A stretch of 55,181 bases of DNA from Xanthobacter autotrophicus. GTDB lineage: Bacteria; Pseudomonadota; Alphaproteobacteria; Rhizobiales; Xanthobacteraceae. Location: assembly GCF_029991245.1 (NCBI RefSeq), contig NZ_JAIVFO010000010.1, forward strand, positions 1-55,181, read 5' to 3'. The notes below the pieces were generated by a model. The model saw only the letters and a program-made list of their open reading frames with translations, was not told the DNA's origin and did no database searches. Each line of letters begins with the position of its first letter. Positions within the stretch are counted from its first letter, which is position 1. Made by a program: the position numbers and the translations under genes. Shown here piece by piece: positions 17,331 to 25,991 of this stretch.

Positions 17331-17621
17331 ATGCGGTACGTGCATGTGATGCTGCGCGGGCGGGTGCAGGGCGTGGGCTATCGCGCCTGGTGCGCCCGCG
17401 AGGCCGAGGCGCGGGGCCTCAAGGGCTTCGTGCGCAACCGCCGCAATGGCGCGGTGGAGGCGGTCTTCGCCGGCCCGGACGCGGGGGTGGAGGCCATGCT
17501 GGAGGCCTGCCGCGCCGGACCTGCCGGGGCGCGGGTGGACGACATGCTGGTGCATGAGGTGTCCGACACCGCGCTGGCCGCCGGCGGGCGGGAGCGCTTC
17601 GCGGTGCTGGAGACGCTGTAG
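17331..17621 (+). CDS. Acylphosphatase
   Basis: This 96-residue enzyme hydrolyses carboxyl-phosphate bonds such as acetyl- or carbamoyl-phosphate. The G-R-V-Q-G-V-G-Y-R signature holds the catalytic Arg18. G-F-V-R-N-R-R-N-G holds the catalytic Asn36. It lies 25 bp after the eipB-like gene and may share its transcript. Length and layout are normal. Confidence 0.93.
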   Translation: MRYVHVMLRGRVQGVGYRAWCAREAEARGLKGFVRNRRNGAVEAVFAGPDAGVEAMLEACRAGPAGARVDDMLVHEVSDTALAAGGRERFAVLETL

Positions 17622-17848
17622 GAGGCCCCGGGGCGGGGGCAGGCGCCGCCCTGCGATCCTCGCCCCCGTGAGTGTTGCCCCGTTTTCTTGCCCTGCGATC
17701 CTTGCCGCAACGGCACCCGATCCCAATCCCGCGCGCTTGCCCCCGAGCTTGCCCCCGAGCTTGGGCGCAATCCCCCGTCCGACCGTTTCCCCGAGGTGGC
17801 GCCCGCTGGCGGGCGCGGCTATAGAGGCCCGCGCATCAGGAGTGTCCC

Positions 17849-19369
17849 GTGACTGCCAGCTATCTTCGTCGGGAGGCCGAGGCCGCAACGCCCCGCGACG
17901 TTCCGTTCTGGGCGCGGCAGGAAGGCGTCGCGGTCATCCTCGGCGCCTACATGGTGCTGCACGCCCTCATCGCCACCGTGTTCGAGATCGCCGTCAATCC
18001 GGACGACGCCATCGAGAGCTATCTCGTCCAGTCGCTGGAACTGTCCTACGTCCCGCGCAACCCGCCCTTCTTCGACTGGCTGCTGTGGGGCCTCCAGCAG
18101 GTGCTGGGCACCGACCGCCTGTCGTTCGCGGTGCTGCGCTACACCCTGCTGTTCGCCTGCGCCATGCTGGTCTACCGCGTCGCCCGGCGGGTGATCGCGG
18201 AGCCGCGCCTGCAGGCGCTGGCCACCTTCTCCCTCTCCACCATCTGGGTGATCGGCTATCACAGCCACCGCATCCTCACCCATTCCAACGTGATGATCGT
18301 GGCCATCGCCGGCGCCTTCCTCACGGTCATCGCGCTGGCCCGCAAGCCGTCCGCCGGCCTCTATGCCGGGCTCGGCGCGTGGATCGCGGTGGGCATGCTC
18401 GGCAAGTTCGGCTTCGCCGCGTTCCTGGGCGTGCTTTTGGTCGCCTGCCTCATCGAGCCCGCCTACCGGCGCGTGATCCTCGATCCTCGCATCCTCATCA
18501 GCCTTCTCGTCGCGGCGGTGCCGCTCGGCATCTATGGGTGGGCGCTCTGGCATTTCGGGCACAATGTGGCCAGCGCCACCGCCCAGACCATCGGCGCCAC
18601 CGGCGCGGGCTGGGACGCGGTGCTCGCCTCCGTGGTCGGGGCGCTCGCCGGCTATGGGCTGCCCCTGGCCGGGCTGATGGCGCTGGTGTTCCTGCCCTAC
18701 AACCGGGGCGAGGGGGCGCTGCCGGACGACGCCGCGCGGGGCGCCGCGCGGCGGGTGCTGCGCACGGTCATCGTGCTCGGCATCGTGGTCACGCTCATCA
18801 CCACGTTCGCGGTGGGGACCACGAACCTGCGCGACCGCTATTTCCACGTCTTCCTGCTGCTGCTGCCGGTCTATCTGTTCGCCGAACTGGAGCGCCTCGG
18901 CGGCTGGCGACCGCGGGTGAAGCTCTATCTCGGCCTGCTCGTCGCCATGGCCGTGGGCGTGATGGCCGTGCGCGTCGCCATCCCCCTGTGGCCCGATCCG
19001 CGCCTGTGCGGGCGCTGCGTCTCGGCCGAGCCGCTGTACAAGATGCAGCTCGGGGTGACCATGAAGCTCGGCGCGTCGCCGACCCTCGTCGCCGACGACC
19101 GATTTTCCGCCGGGCGCCTGCGCGCCGCCATTCCCGGCGCACGCGTGGTGGTGTGGTACCAGGATCAGTATCGTCCGCCGCCGCGGCCGACCACCGGCTG
19201 CGCCCGCATCACCGGCATCGCCAACGGCCTGCCCCAGCTGCTCTTGCCGCCGCCGGATCAAAATACCATCGAGATGGCGGTGAAGTGGTGGTCGCCCGCC
19301 ATGAACCCCCACCGCTGGAGCGACTGGCAGATGACGGTCCTCTCGCCGGACGATCCCCTGTGTCGCTGA
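17849..19369 (+). CDS. Glycosyltransferase family 39-like membrane protein (ArnT/PMT type)
   Basis: This 506-residue polytopic inner-membrane protein has about 10-12 hydrophobic helices and a GT-C fold. The first periplasmic loop has the acidic motif N-P-D-D-A-I-E-S-Y-L (Asp52/53, Glu56), where the family keeps its catalytic Asp for polyprenyl-phosphate sugar donors. F-F-D-W-L-L-W-G and Y-H-S-H-R-I-L-T-H-S-N resemble PMT_2 (PF13231) proteins. A soluble ~110-residue C-terminal domain contains paired cysteines (C-G-R-C). The GTG start has CAGGAG six bases before it. The acceptor is unknown; cell-surface polysaccharide or lipid A modification is possible. Confidence 0.85.
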   Translation: MTASYLRREAEAATPRDVPFWARQEGVAVILGAYMVLHALIATVFEIAVNPDDAIESYLVQSLELSYVPRNPPFFDWLLWGLQQVLGTDRLSFAVLRYTLLFACAMLVYRVARRVIAEPRLQALATFSLSTIWVIGYHSHRILTHSNVMIVAIAGAFLTVIALARKPSAGLYAGLGAWIAVGMLGKFGFAAFLGVLLVACLIEPAYRRVILDPRILISLLVAAVPLGIYGWALWHFGHNVASATAQTIGATGAGWDAVLASVVGALAGYGLPLAGLMALVFLPYNRGEGALPDDAARGAARRVLRTVIVLGIVVTLITTFAVGTTNLRDRYFHVFLLLLPVYLFAELERLGGWRPRVKLYLGLLVAMAVGVMAVRVAIPLWPDPRLCGRCVSAEPLYKMQLGVTMKLGASPTLVADDRFSAGRLRAAIPGARVVVWYQDQYRPPPRPTTGCARITGIANGLPQLLLPPPDQNTIEMAVKWWSPAMNPHRWSDWQMTVLSPDDPLCR

Positions 19370-19869
19370 CCGCCCCCGTTGCCGGCCTGGAGATCCGTCC
19401 GGCCCGGCCCGATGACCTGCCCGCGCTGGTCGCCCTGTTCGCCGCCGATGCCCTCGGCGGCCACGGCGATACCTGCGAGGCGGCGGCCCTCGGCGACTAC
19501 CGTGCCGCCTTCGATGCCATCGCCGCCGACCCGCGGGCCCGCCTCTATGCGGCCGCGCTTGACGGGCGGGTGGTGGGCACGTTCCAGCTCGTTTTCGTGC
19601 ACAGCCTGCCGGGGCGCGGCGCCCTGCGCGCCTTTCTGGAAGCCGTGCAGGTGGATGGGGCGCTGCGCGGCCGCCGCATCGGCGAGGCCATGGTGCGCTT
19701 CGCCATGGCCGAAGCCGGACGTGCCGGCGCGCAGAGCCTGGCCCTGACCTCCAACAAGGTCCGCACCGACGCCCACCGATTCTATCGCCGGCTGGGTTTT
19801 TCCAACTCGCACGAGGGCTTCAAGATCGTGCTTCATCCCAGCGGCCCAGCCAGCGGCCCAGGTCTCTGA
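19360..19869 (+). CDS. GNAT family N-acetyltransferase
   Basis: This 169-residue acetyl-CoA-dependent acetyltransferase shows I-R-P-A-R-P-D-D-L-P-A-L at the N-terminus, V-V-G-T-F-Q-L-V, and the acetyl-CoA loop G-A-L-R-G-R-R-I-G-E-A-M. A-H-R-F-Y-R-R-L-G-F follows near the C-terminus. The GTG at 19360 overlaps the end of the glycosyltransferase gene by 10 bp, so the two are translationally coupled. The substrate is unknown. Confidence 0.87.
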   Translation: MSLTAPVAGLEIRPARPDDLPALVALFAADALGGHGDTCEAAALGDYRAAFDAIAADPRARLYAAALDGRVVGTFQLVFVHSLPGRGALRAFLEAVQVDGALRGRRIGEAMVRFAMAEAGRAGAQSLALTSNKVRTDAHRFYRRLGFSNSHEGFKIVLHPSGPASGPGL

Positions 19870-20080
19870 CCGCTGCCGCGGCTTCGCTCAGGCGCCGCGC
19901 GGGCTTTGGGGGCTTCGCTCAGGCATCGCGCGGGCTTTGGCGCAGCCTCTTGCCCTCGGGCCGGCTCCTCTCTACCTCTACGCTGCGGCCGCGGGACCGG
20001 CCTCTGACACGAAGATGAGAGCCCGCTTGACCTGGAGGATCGTAAAGCGATCCGGGGGCAACGGGCTCTGGGAGCGCATC

Positions 20081-20791
20081 ATGGCCGCAGTCCAGTCTTT
20101 GCCCATCGAGCTTTTCTACTGGCCCACCCCCAACGGATGGAAGATCACCATCATGCTGGAGGAATGCGGGCTGCCCTATGCGGTCAAGCTCGTGAACATC
20201 GGCAAGGGCGACCAGTTCAAGCCGGACTTCCTCGCCATCTCGCCCAACAACAAGATGCCGGCCATCATCGATCCGGAGGGGCCGGGTGGCCAGCCCATCT
20301 CGGTGTTCGAATCCGGGGCTATCCTCCAGTATCTCGGCCGCAAGACCGGGCTGTTCTACCCTCCCGACGAGCGCGGCCGGGTGGAGGTGGACCAGTGGCT
20401 GTTCTGGCAGATGGGCGGCCTTGGCCCCATGGCGGGGCAGGCGCACCATTTCCGCATCTACGCGCCGGAAAAGATTCCCTATGCGGTGGAGCGCTACACC
20501 AACGAGGTGCACCGGCTCTATGGCGTGATGAACACCCGCCTGAAGGACCGTGACTATCTCGCCGGCGATTATTCCATCGCCGACATCGCCTGCGTGGGCT
20601 GGGCCAAGCTGTGGGAGCGGCAGGGCCAGCACATCGAGGAGTTCCCCCATCTCAAGGGGTGGCTGGACCGCGTCCTGGCCCGGCCCGCCGTGCAGCGGGG
20701 CCTTGCCGTGAACGCCGAGGAGCGGGCCAAGGTGGACCTCTCCAAGGACAAGGACGCCCAGAGCGTGCTGTTCGGCCAGCGCGCCCGCTGA
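20081..20791 (+). CDS. yfcG: Nu-class glutathione S-transferase (YfcG-like disulfide-bond oxidoreductase)
   Basis: This 236-residue cytosolic GST is strongly of the YfcG type, a glutathione-dependent disulfide reductase with low classical transferase activity. Hallmarks are W-P-T-P-N-G-W-K-I-T-I-M-L-E-E, I-S-P-N-N-K-M-P-A-I-I-D and V-F-E-S-G-A-I-L-Q-Y-L. The helical C-domain has D-Y-S-I-A-D-I-A. An in-frame upstream extension to 19937 is non-homologous. The ATG at 20081, with GGGAG upstream, is used. Confidence 0.9.
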   Translation: MAAVQSLPIELFYWPTPNGWKITIMLEECGLPYAVKLVNIGKGDQFKPDFLAISPNNKMPAIIDPEGPGGQPISVFESGAILQYLGRKTGLFYPPDERGRVEVDQWLFWQMGGLGPMAGQAHHFRIYAPEKIPYAVERYTNEVHRLYGVMNTRLKDRDYLAGDYSIADIACVGWAKLWERQGQHIEEFPHLKGWLDRVLARPAVQRGLAVNAEERAKVDLSKDKDAQSVLFGQRAR

Positions 20792-20873
20792 AGCGGGGAC
20801 CGCGATCAAGCCACCGCATGAGCCGGCAATGCTATATGGGTGAGGCCGACTGATTCCGCGGCAAGGAGCGCCC

Positions 20874-22829
20874 ATGGTCGAGGAAGAGCGCGCCGCATTG
20901 TCCCGCGCTACCGCATTGCATCGGGAGGGGCGCCTCGACGAGGCGCTCGAGATCTACCACCGCCTCCTGAAGGCGCGGCCGGGCGTGTTCGAGGTGGAGC
21001 GCCTGGTCGTCTTCGCCCATCTGCAGGCCGGGCGGATCAAGGAGGCCCACGTGGCGGCCCGCCGGGCGAAGCAGGGCCATTCCAGCAATCCCCACGCCCA
21101 TGTGCTGCTCGGCGCGACGCTTCAGGCCGAACACAAATGGGAGCGGGCGCTCAAAGCCTTCGAGGCGGCGGCCAGGCTCGATCCGGGCCTCGTGGAGGCG
21201 CGCTATCTGGCGGGCAACATGCTCGCCAATCTCGGGCGCCACGCGGAGGCGGTGGCGCATTTCGACACGGCTCTGACCCTTGACCCCCGTGCCGTGGAAG
21301 CCCTCGCCAATCGGGCGAAGGTGCGGGTGCGCCTGGGCCAGGGTGCCGAAGCGCTGACCGATTACGCCCGGCTGGCCGAGCTTCAGCCCTGGGAGCCGGC
21401 CCATTTCCTCGCCAAGGGCGCGCTGCTGCATGAACTAGGTCGTAGCGCCGAGGCGGCGCAGGCGGCTTTCGCGGCCCTGCAGCTCAAGCCGGATCTGGCG
21501 GACGCGCATTTTCTCATCGGCCAGACCTTCAGGGCCGCCGGGGATCTTCCCGCCGCACGGGAGGCCTTCCGCAAGGCGCTCGCCGCCGCGCCGGCCCGGC
21601 CCGCCTTCCAGCTCGCGTTGGCGCGCATCGAGCGCGAACTGGGCGATGGGGACACCCTCCCGCCCCTGAGCGCGCCGGCGGCGGCCGATGCCAGCCCACC
21701 CGAAGCCGGGCTGGAGCCGGCAGAGGCACAGCCCGCGCCGGGCGATCTCGAAGCGCCCCACGCCGCTACGGCCGTCGCCGAAGCGGCGGAGCCTTCACCT
21801 GTCCCCCCTGTGCCGGAGCCGCTGCCGTTCGACCCCGGCCCGCCGGACACGGCAGGCCCGGACGGGGACGGGGATCTGCCACCGGAAACCGCGACGCCGG
21901 AGGGTCTTCGCCTGCGCGCGCTCGAGGCTCTGGCCGAGGGGCGCTGGCAGGACGGCTGGGCCGGCCTGGAGGCCAGTGCAGCCGGCGATTCGTCCGCGCA
22001 AAAGCCTCTGCCACTGGCGCATTGGGACGGGGTGGAGATGCCGTCGGCCCTGATCGTGACGGCGGAGGGCGACCTTGCCGACCTGATCCTGTTCGGCCGC
22101 CTGCTGCGGCAGCTGGCCGACCGGAAAATTCCCGCGCGACTACTGGCGCAGCCCGAGCACGTGCCGCTGCTGTCGCGCATCGACGCGCGCATTCCCGTGG
22201 CCAGCGACCTTGCCGGCGTGGACGTGCGCGATGCCGGCCTGCGCTGGACGCCCCTCGCCAGCCTGCCGCGCCTCCTGGCGCCGGATCCGCAAGGCTGGCC
22301 GCGGCCAGCCTATCTCCTGGCCGATCCCGCGCGCATGGCCCGCTGGCGGGAGATGCGGCCGGAGGGGTTCGCGGTGGGGATTGCCTGGAACGGCGATCTC
22401 GCCCTGCTGTCCGCTTTCGCAGCCCTGGCCGCGCTTGAGGGCATCGCTCTGGTGAGTCTCGAAACGCGACCGGAGGCGGAGGCGGAACTGGCCGCCACCA
22501 CGTTCGGCGGGCAGGTGACCCGTCTTGGCCCAGGTTGGGACGGGGAGGGCGCGCTAACCGATACGGCCGCCCTGATCCAGCATCTCGACCTGGTGGTCAC
22601 GGGGGAGGGGCCCGTGGCCCACCTCGCCGGGGCCCGGGGCCGTCCAGGCCTCGTCGCCGTCGGCCCCACGGGGCACTGGTGCTGGGGTCGGGACGCCGGC
22701 ACCAGTGCCTTCTATCCCTCGCTCGGCGTTGTCCGCGCCGCCCGCCCCGATGACTGGTCCGACGTCGCAGCAAGCCTTGCCGCCAGCGTTGCCTCCCGCG
22801 TGGCGGCATGGCGGGACGCCGCGCACTGA
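20874..22829 (+). CDS. TPR protein with GT9-like C-terminal domain
   Basis: This 651-residue protein has three regions. About six TPR units occupy residues ~5-260 (e.g. A-L-H-R-E-G-R-L-D-E-A-L-E-I-Y, A-L-K-A-F-E-A-A-A-R-L-D-P). A Pro/Glu/Ala-rich linker spans ~265-350. The C-terminal ~300 residues resemble the glycosyltransferase-9 (heptosyltransferase-like) domain often fused to TPRs. The nucleotide-sugar half is recognisable by D-T-A-A-L-I-Q-H-L-D-L-V-V-T and A-H-L-A-G-A-R-G-R-P-G. The usual D-T-A (as in V-D-T-A-x-A-H-L) is replaced by G-E-G-P before A-H-L-A-G, and the basic pocket is weak, so catalysis is doubtful. Confidence 0.8.
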   Translation: MVEEERAALSRATALHREGRLDEALEIYHRLLKARPGVFEVERLVVFAHLQAGRIKEAHVAARRAKQGHSSNPHAHVLLGATLQAEHKWERALKAFEAAARLDPGLVEARYLAGNMLANLGRHAEAVAHFDTALTLDPRAVEALANRAKVRVRLGQGAEALTDYARLAELQPWEPAHFLAKGALLHELGRSAEAAQAAFAALQLKPDLADAHFLIGQTFRAAGDLPAAREAFRKALAAAPARPAFQLALARIERELGDGDTLPPLSAPAAADASPPEAGLEPAEAQPAPGDLEAPHAATAVAEAAEPSPVPPVPEPLPFDPGPPDTAGPDGDGDLPPETATPEGLRLRALEALAEGRWQDGWAGLEASAAGDSSAQKPLPLAHWDGVEMPSALIVTAEGDLADLILFGRLLRQLADRKIPARLLAQPEHVPLLSRIDARIPVASDLAGVDVRDAGLRWTPLASLPRLLAPDPQGWPRPAYLLADPARMARWREMRPEGFAVGIAWNGDLALLSAFAALAALEGIALVSLETRPEAEAELAATTFGGQVTRLGPGWDGEGALTDTAALIQHLDLVVTGEGPVAHLAGARGRPGLVAVGPTGHWCWGRDAGTSAFYPSLGVVRAARPDDWSDVAASLAASVASRVAAWRDAAH

Positions 22830-22980
22830 TCGCGGCCGGTCCGGGTCTCCGCGTCGCTCGAAAACGCTCTGGCATCGCATCCCAGGTGCCCGATCGTTCG
22901 CGCCGGCGTCACATTTCCGGCGGGATACGACGCCGGATGCCTTGCAAAGGCCGCGGCGGTTCGGCATAGGGAGACGTGCT

Positions 22981-23072
22981 GGAGACGTGGCCGAGAGGCT
23001 GAAGGCACTCGTTTGCTAAATGAGCAGACCCCCAAAAGGGTCTCGAGGGTTCGAATCCCTCCGTCTCCGCCA
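22981..23072 (+). tRNA. tRNA-Ser(GCU)
   Basis: The acceptor stem GGAGACG pairs with CGTCTCC, the anticodon loop is TTGCTAA (anticodon GCT), and there is a long variable arm typical of Ser tRNA. The T-loop is GGTTCGAATCC, the discriminator is G23069 and CCA is encoded at 23070-23072. The 3' end lies within attL, so integration leaves the tRNA intact. Confidence 0.97.
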
Positions 23073-23073
23073 T
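23059..23073 (+). repeat. attL core
   Basis: CTCCGTCTCCGCCAT is the 3' end of tRNA-Ser including CCA plus one base. It is identical to 45722-45736. Confidence 0.92.
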
Positions 23074-23127
23074 CAATTTAAGATAACTGGCTGATAACGC
23101 ACGTAAAAATAATGTACTGGAAATCTC

Positions 23128-23151
23128 TGCCCCAGCATATGCCCCAGCGCG
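23128..23151. repeat. Candidate integrase arm-type sites, left end
   Basis: Two direct TGCCCCAGC motifs lie 12 bp apart, the second continuing GCG. The same motif occurs at 45570-45603 next to attR. Their presence at both ends and almost nowhere else in the element suggests recombinase binding. Confidence 0.4.
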
Positions 23152-23432
23152 GGCGCTGGATTGTTCAGACCTGCTGTGACCCTTCGTGACCTAGATACCG
23201 GCCTAAATCGGGCCGCTGATGATGGCTGCATGATTCGAGTGGTGGGACATACAGGGGAAGCCCACCCGTAGTGAGGAAGATTGCGTCATCTGCCCTGCAG
23301 GGCTCCCCACGGGCGGGCGCGGCGGATTGACACTACCCTGGCGCGGCCCTCTCACCAGCATCGTCGCCAATGGCCACCTATCGGCGGGTAGCACGCTTCT
23401 ACTCCTGAGCCGCGAGTTTGGCGTTCCTAGCC

Positions 23433-23460
23433 TTGCGACTCTCACACTTCACACTATACT
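23433..23460 (+). promoter_or_regulatory. Candidate sigma-70 promoter for the three-gene cassette
   Basis: TTGCGA (23433-23438) and TATACT (23455-23460) are separated by 16 bp, ending 21 bp before the chosen ATG at 23482. It is the best-scoring pair by eye in the gap. Confidence 0.55.
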
Positions 23461-23481
23461 TCACATATGGAGGATGTGCCC

Positions 23482-24285
23482 ATGACGGCTTTGCTACCGC
23501 CGCCCTTGGGCGGCCCCGCACCTGACGAAGAGCCTTTGGCGAACTCGCCTCTTGTGAAAGTGGTCGTTCAAGCGCGGTTTTCTAGCGTCCTCAAAATTGA
23601 CAGCAAGGAAGGTGTCGCCCCCCTCCAGGAAGCGCTTAGGAAGCACTACCCGCTTCTAGAGCAGGTCGCATCTCATGAACTTCAGATAGAGGTTGGGTCT
23701 AGTGCCCCGAGTTTCAGGCCTATAGTTTCGAATGTCTGGCGTTTCAGCGATGCGAATAAGTACTTTATCGTATCTCTGACTTCAGATGCAATTACGTTGG
23801 AAACGCATAACTATCCAGGACGCGATTTATTTATGGAGCGTTGGGCTCAGCTCCTGCGTTGGGTTGAAGATATCTATGCTCCCGGCCTCGTTGTGCGTAT
23901 GGGGATACGCTATCTCAATCGGATTGATGGCGAGGCTGTTGGCAATTTGCCAGATTGGATAGCGCCCAACCTAATCGGTGTGGCGCTCCCGGAATTTCGT
24001 GAGCACGTGCGTCAAGCGATCAGTGAGGCCAACCTCAATGTTGAGGAGGGGGCGATGTTGTTGCGGTGGGGTATCCTCCCCCCCGGCGTCACGATCGACC
24101 CCGGTTTGTTGGAGCCTGCCCAAACGCCCAGTTGGCTACTCGATATTGACGTGTACTCTTCGAGTCAGCGATCTTTCGATGCGGAAGGGCTGGCAACGAT
24201 CTACAAGCGCATGTCCGAGCGGGCCTACGCCGCATTTCGTTGGGTAATGACTCCCTCTGGGCTGGCTCATTTCAAGGTGGCTTAA
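23482..24285 (+). CDS. TIGR04255-like protein, first gene of AT-rich cassette
   Basis: This 267-residue soluble protein has the layout of the sporadically distributed TIGR04255 family. Near the N-terminus is N-S-P-L-V-K-V-V-V-Q-A-R-F. A middle W-R-F-S-D-A-N-K-Y-F-I-V-S-L-T-S-D-A-I-T-L-E-T and R-M-G-I-R-Y-L-N-R-I follow. It ends in helices with F-R-W-V-M-T-P-S-G-L-A-H-F. No function is established for the family; members are often seen in phage or defence-rich neighbourhoods. The ATG at 23482 has GGAGG eight bases upstream; the ATG at 23467 overlaps that site and is less likely. Codon use is clearly more AT-rich than in host genes. The next gene starts immediately after its stop. Confidence 0.75.
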   Translation: MTALLPPPLGGPAPDEEPLANSPLVKVVVQARFSSVLKIDSKEGVAPLQEALRKHYPLLEQVASHELQIEVGSSAPSFRPIVSNVWRFSDANKYFIVSLTSDAITLETHNYPGRDLFMERWAQLLRWVEDIYAPGLVVRMGIRYLNRIDGEAVGNLPDWIAPNLIGVALPEFREHVRQAISEANLNVEEGAMLLRWGILPPGVTIDPGLLEPAQTPSWLLDIDVYSSSQRSFDAEGLATIYKRMSERAYAAFRWVMTPSGLAHFKVA

Positions 24286-24990
24286 ATGAGTGCCCTGCAG
24301 TTGCAACATGACCGTACCGATTGGCGACCTGCCTTTGGGACGGGGCTGGTGGCCGGCCAGGAGCCTACCGGCTCTAGTATGGGTCTCCGTCAAACTTCGT
24401 TCGCCTCATCTCGCCCTGTGATTGCTAAAGCCATTGGGATGGGCGACTTTATTGCCAACGCTCTTCTTTTTACCCTGATTCATCAGGGAACATCCGCGCC
24501 ATTGGTGGCTTGGCCGAGTGAGCATATTCAAACTGTTTCTCGGAGTGCCGTTGCCTTAACTGAAGCCCAGCGCTTTGGAGAGGAACTGCGCCGTGTGTCG
24601 GGATTAACAAATGAGGAGATTGCTCCTCTTCTTGGTGTCTCTCGTCGCAGCTTCCAAGCTTGGCTTGCGGGAGAGGCTATTAGTGCGCGCAAAGAAGGGC
24701 GTATGCGCGCAACCGTCGAAGCGATTCGAGCTATTGCGACGCCCGACCCATTCGAAACACGCGCGCGCTTACTGAATCGCGATTCTTTCTCGGTTCGGCC
24801 TTATGACCTTTTGGTTGAAGGCCGTTATGAAGCTGCGATTATCTTAGCGACGGGCCGGAGGGTTGGCGTAGTGCGGTCGATACCCGCTGAAGCCGAAACA
24901 TTGGCGGAGCAGATTGATCGAAGCCAAGAAAGTTTAGCGGCTGGTGGGGGTACTCTCAATCGTCGGCTGTCGAAGCCAATTCGGCGGTAA
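24286..24990 (+). CDS. HTH protein with MbcA/ParS/Xre-antitoxin-like C-terminus
   Basis: This 234-residue protein starts directly after the TAA of the TIGR04255-like gene. Residues ~94-140 form a helix-turn-helix: L-T-N-E-E-I-A-P-L-L-G-V-S-R-R-S-F-Q-A-W. Residues ~155-190 (F-E-T-R-A-R-L-L-N-R ... R-P-Y-D-L-L-V-E-G-R-Y-E-A-A) resemble the DUF2384 module of MbcA/ParS/Xre antitoxins. The N-terminal ~90 residues are unrecognised. It may regulate the cassette or neutralise a partner. No RES-type toxin is visible. Codon use is AT-rich like its neighbours. Confidence 0.72.
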   Translation: MSALQLQHDRTDWRPAFGTGLVAGQEPTGSSMGLRQTSFASSRPVIAKAIGMGDFIANALLFTLIHQGTSAPLVAWPSEHIQTVSRSAVALTEAQRFGEELRRVSGLTNEEIAPLLGVSRRSFQAWLAGEAISARKEGRMRATVEAIRAIATPDPFETRARLLNRDSFSVRPYDLLVEGRYEAAIILATGRRVGVVRSIPAEAETLAEQIDRSQESLAAGGGTLNRRLSKPIRR

Positions 24991-24999
24991 TGGTATCCA

Positions 25000-25857
25000 G
25001 TGACGCCTGAGGAAATTTCCCAGATCGATGCAAGGCTGGCTGAATGGCGTCAGGGGGACGTCGTCCTTGATGCTGCAATGCCTGCTATCCATCTCGCGGA
25101 CATCTCGATACCAGGAACACCCGAAGCCGAACAGCTGGCAAGAGAGACGACAGCGGTGGGAGAGCCTTTAGGCTTGGCTGTGGTTAGCACCGATTTCCCC
25201 GGCTTCATGATTGTCAGCCAGACCTGCGATATCGTCCGGACGTGCGCGACACGTGAATTTGTCGAGGTGTGCCCACTGGTCACACTTCCGGAAGATAAGC
25301 TCCGCCAAGTGCGAGCCGGACGAATCCCGCGTTATCTGACTTGTTCCGGCTTGGATACGCGCCCTATGGCGGCAGATTTAGACCGCCTTACAACGGTTGA
25401 GAAGCGCACACTTATTCAGTTTGATGGTGGTCGGATAAGGGGGGTATTTGACGATTCTGAGCGGAGACGTTTGGCGAGTGCACTAGCACGTAAACGCGCG
25501 CGGGCGGCGCTGCCTGATGATTTCGTTGCATTTGTTGCTCCTTTGCAAAGAAGGATCAAGGAACGCCATGGGCGTAATTCTTCGGAAGGGAAATTCCTTT
25601 CTGCAGCGCGCGAAATCCGAGTATCTGCAAATCCTGGCTGGATCGGTGAACGTATTGAAATTTCTCTGATATTTATTTTTAATAAAATTGACGAAATTCC
25701 AGAAGACACAGAAGTTCAATTATCTGCATTAACTAATCTTATTCTTGAACATCCAAAATACACCCTGAGCAGCTACGCGCGCGCATTGGACGAAATTTCT
25801 GCGGCAACATATCTAGGCTCTGATGCTCTAGACCTTGATGCCCTGAGCGATGGCTGA
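25000..25857 (+). CDS. Unknown protein with V-S-Q-T-C-D-I-V motif, third cassette gene
   Basis: This 285-residue protein starts at GTG 25000, nine bases after the HTH gene. The N-terminal part contains a buried-looking strand leading to M-I-V-S-Q-T-C-D-I-V-R (residues 70-80), with further cysteines at 82 and 91, which suggests a metal- or nucleotide-binding or thiol site. Basic R-R-R-L-A-S-A-L-A-R-K-R-A-R follows in the middle. The C-terminal ~70 residues are AT-rich and helical. I cannot assign a family or activity. Operon position makes it the likely effector or partner of the HTH protein. The 3' end lies about 40 bp from a truncated phage gene. Confidence 0.7.
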   Translation: MTPEEISQIDARLAEWRQGDVVLDAAMPAIHLADISIPGTPEAEQLARETTAVGEPLGLAVVSTDFPGFMIVSQTCDIVRTCATREFVEVCPLVTLPEDKLRQVRAGRIPRYLTCSGLDTRPMAADLDRLTTVEKRTLIQFDGGRIRGVFDDSERRRLASALARKRARAALPDDFVAFVAPLQRRIKERHGRNSSEGKFLSAAREIRVSANPGWIGERIEISLIFIFNKIDEIPEDTEVQLSALTNLILEHPKYTLSSYARALDEISAATYLGSDALDLDALSDG

Positions 25858-25899
25858 GTCTGCAAATCCACAAAATGGCCTGACAGCGCAAACATAGAA

Positions 25900-25991
25900 G
25901 TTCTACCCGCCTTCGCGCTGCCGCCCTGGGCCATTTCGAGGGCGAACCGCTCCCACCGTCCACTAGGAAGCCCTGTCCCAGCCCTCCCCAT
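25900..25991 (-). pseudogene. N-terminal fragment of a second small-terminase-like gene
   Basis: Just downstream of the small terminase stop, on the same strand, a frame reads L-P-S-G-R-W-E-R-F-A-L-E-M-A-Q-G-G-S-A-K-A. It parallels L-H-N-G-R-R-E-R-F-A-Q-E-L-T-K-G-K-S-A-A-E of the intact gene: G-R-x-E-R-F-A and E-x3-G-x-S-A are shared. Similarity stops near 25900, where the AT-rich cassette sequence begins. This marks a deletion or insertion breakpoint in the phage module. Confidence 0.55.

Larger units (their letters stand above)
23074..23481. other. attL-proximal intergenic region
   Basis: This 408-bp stretch has no convincing gene. It holds two TGCCCCAGC motifs (23128-23136 and 23140-23148), candidate integrase arm sites. 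The far end carries the promoter of the TIGR04255 operon. The middle section is a mix of GC-rich and AT-rich sequence. Confidence 0.6.

Noticed and set aside
15878-17332. 484-codon minus-strand frame spanning ridA and eipB
   Set aside because: Only its C-terminal 154 codons are RidA; the rest is antisense to eipB, which has a signal peptide and conserved cysteines.
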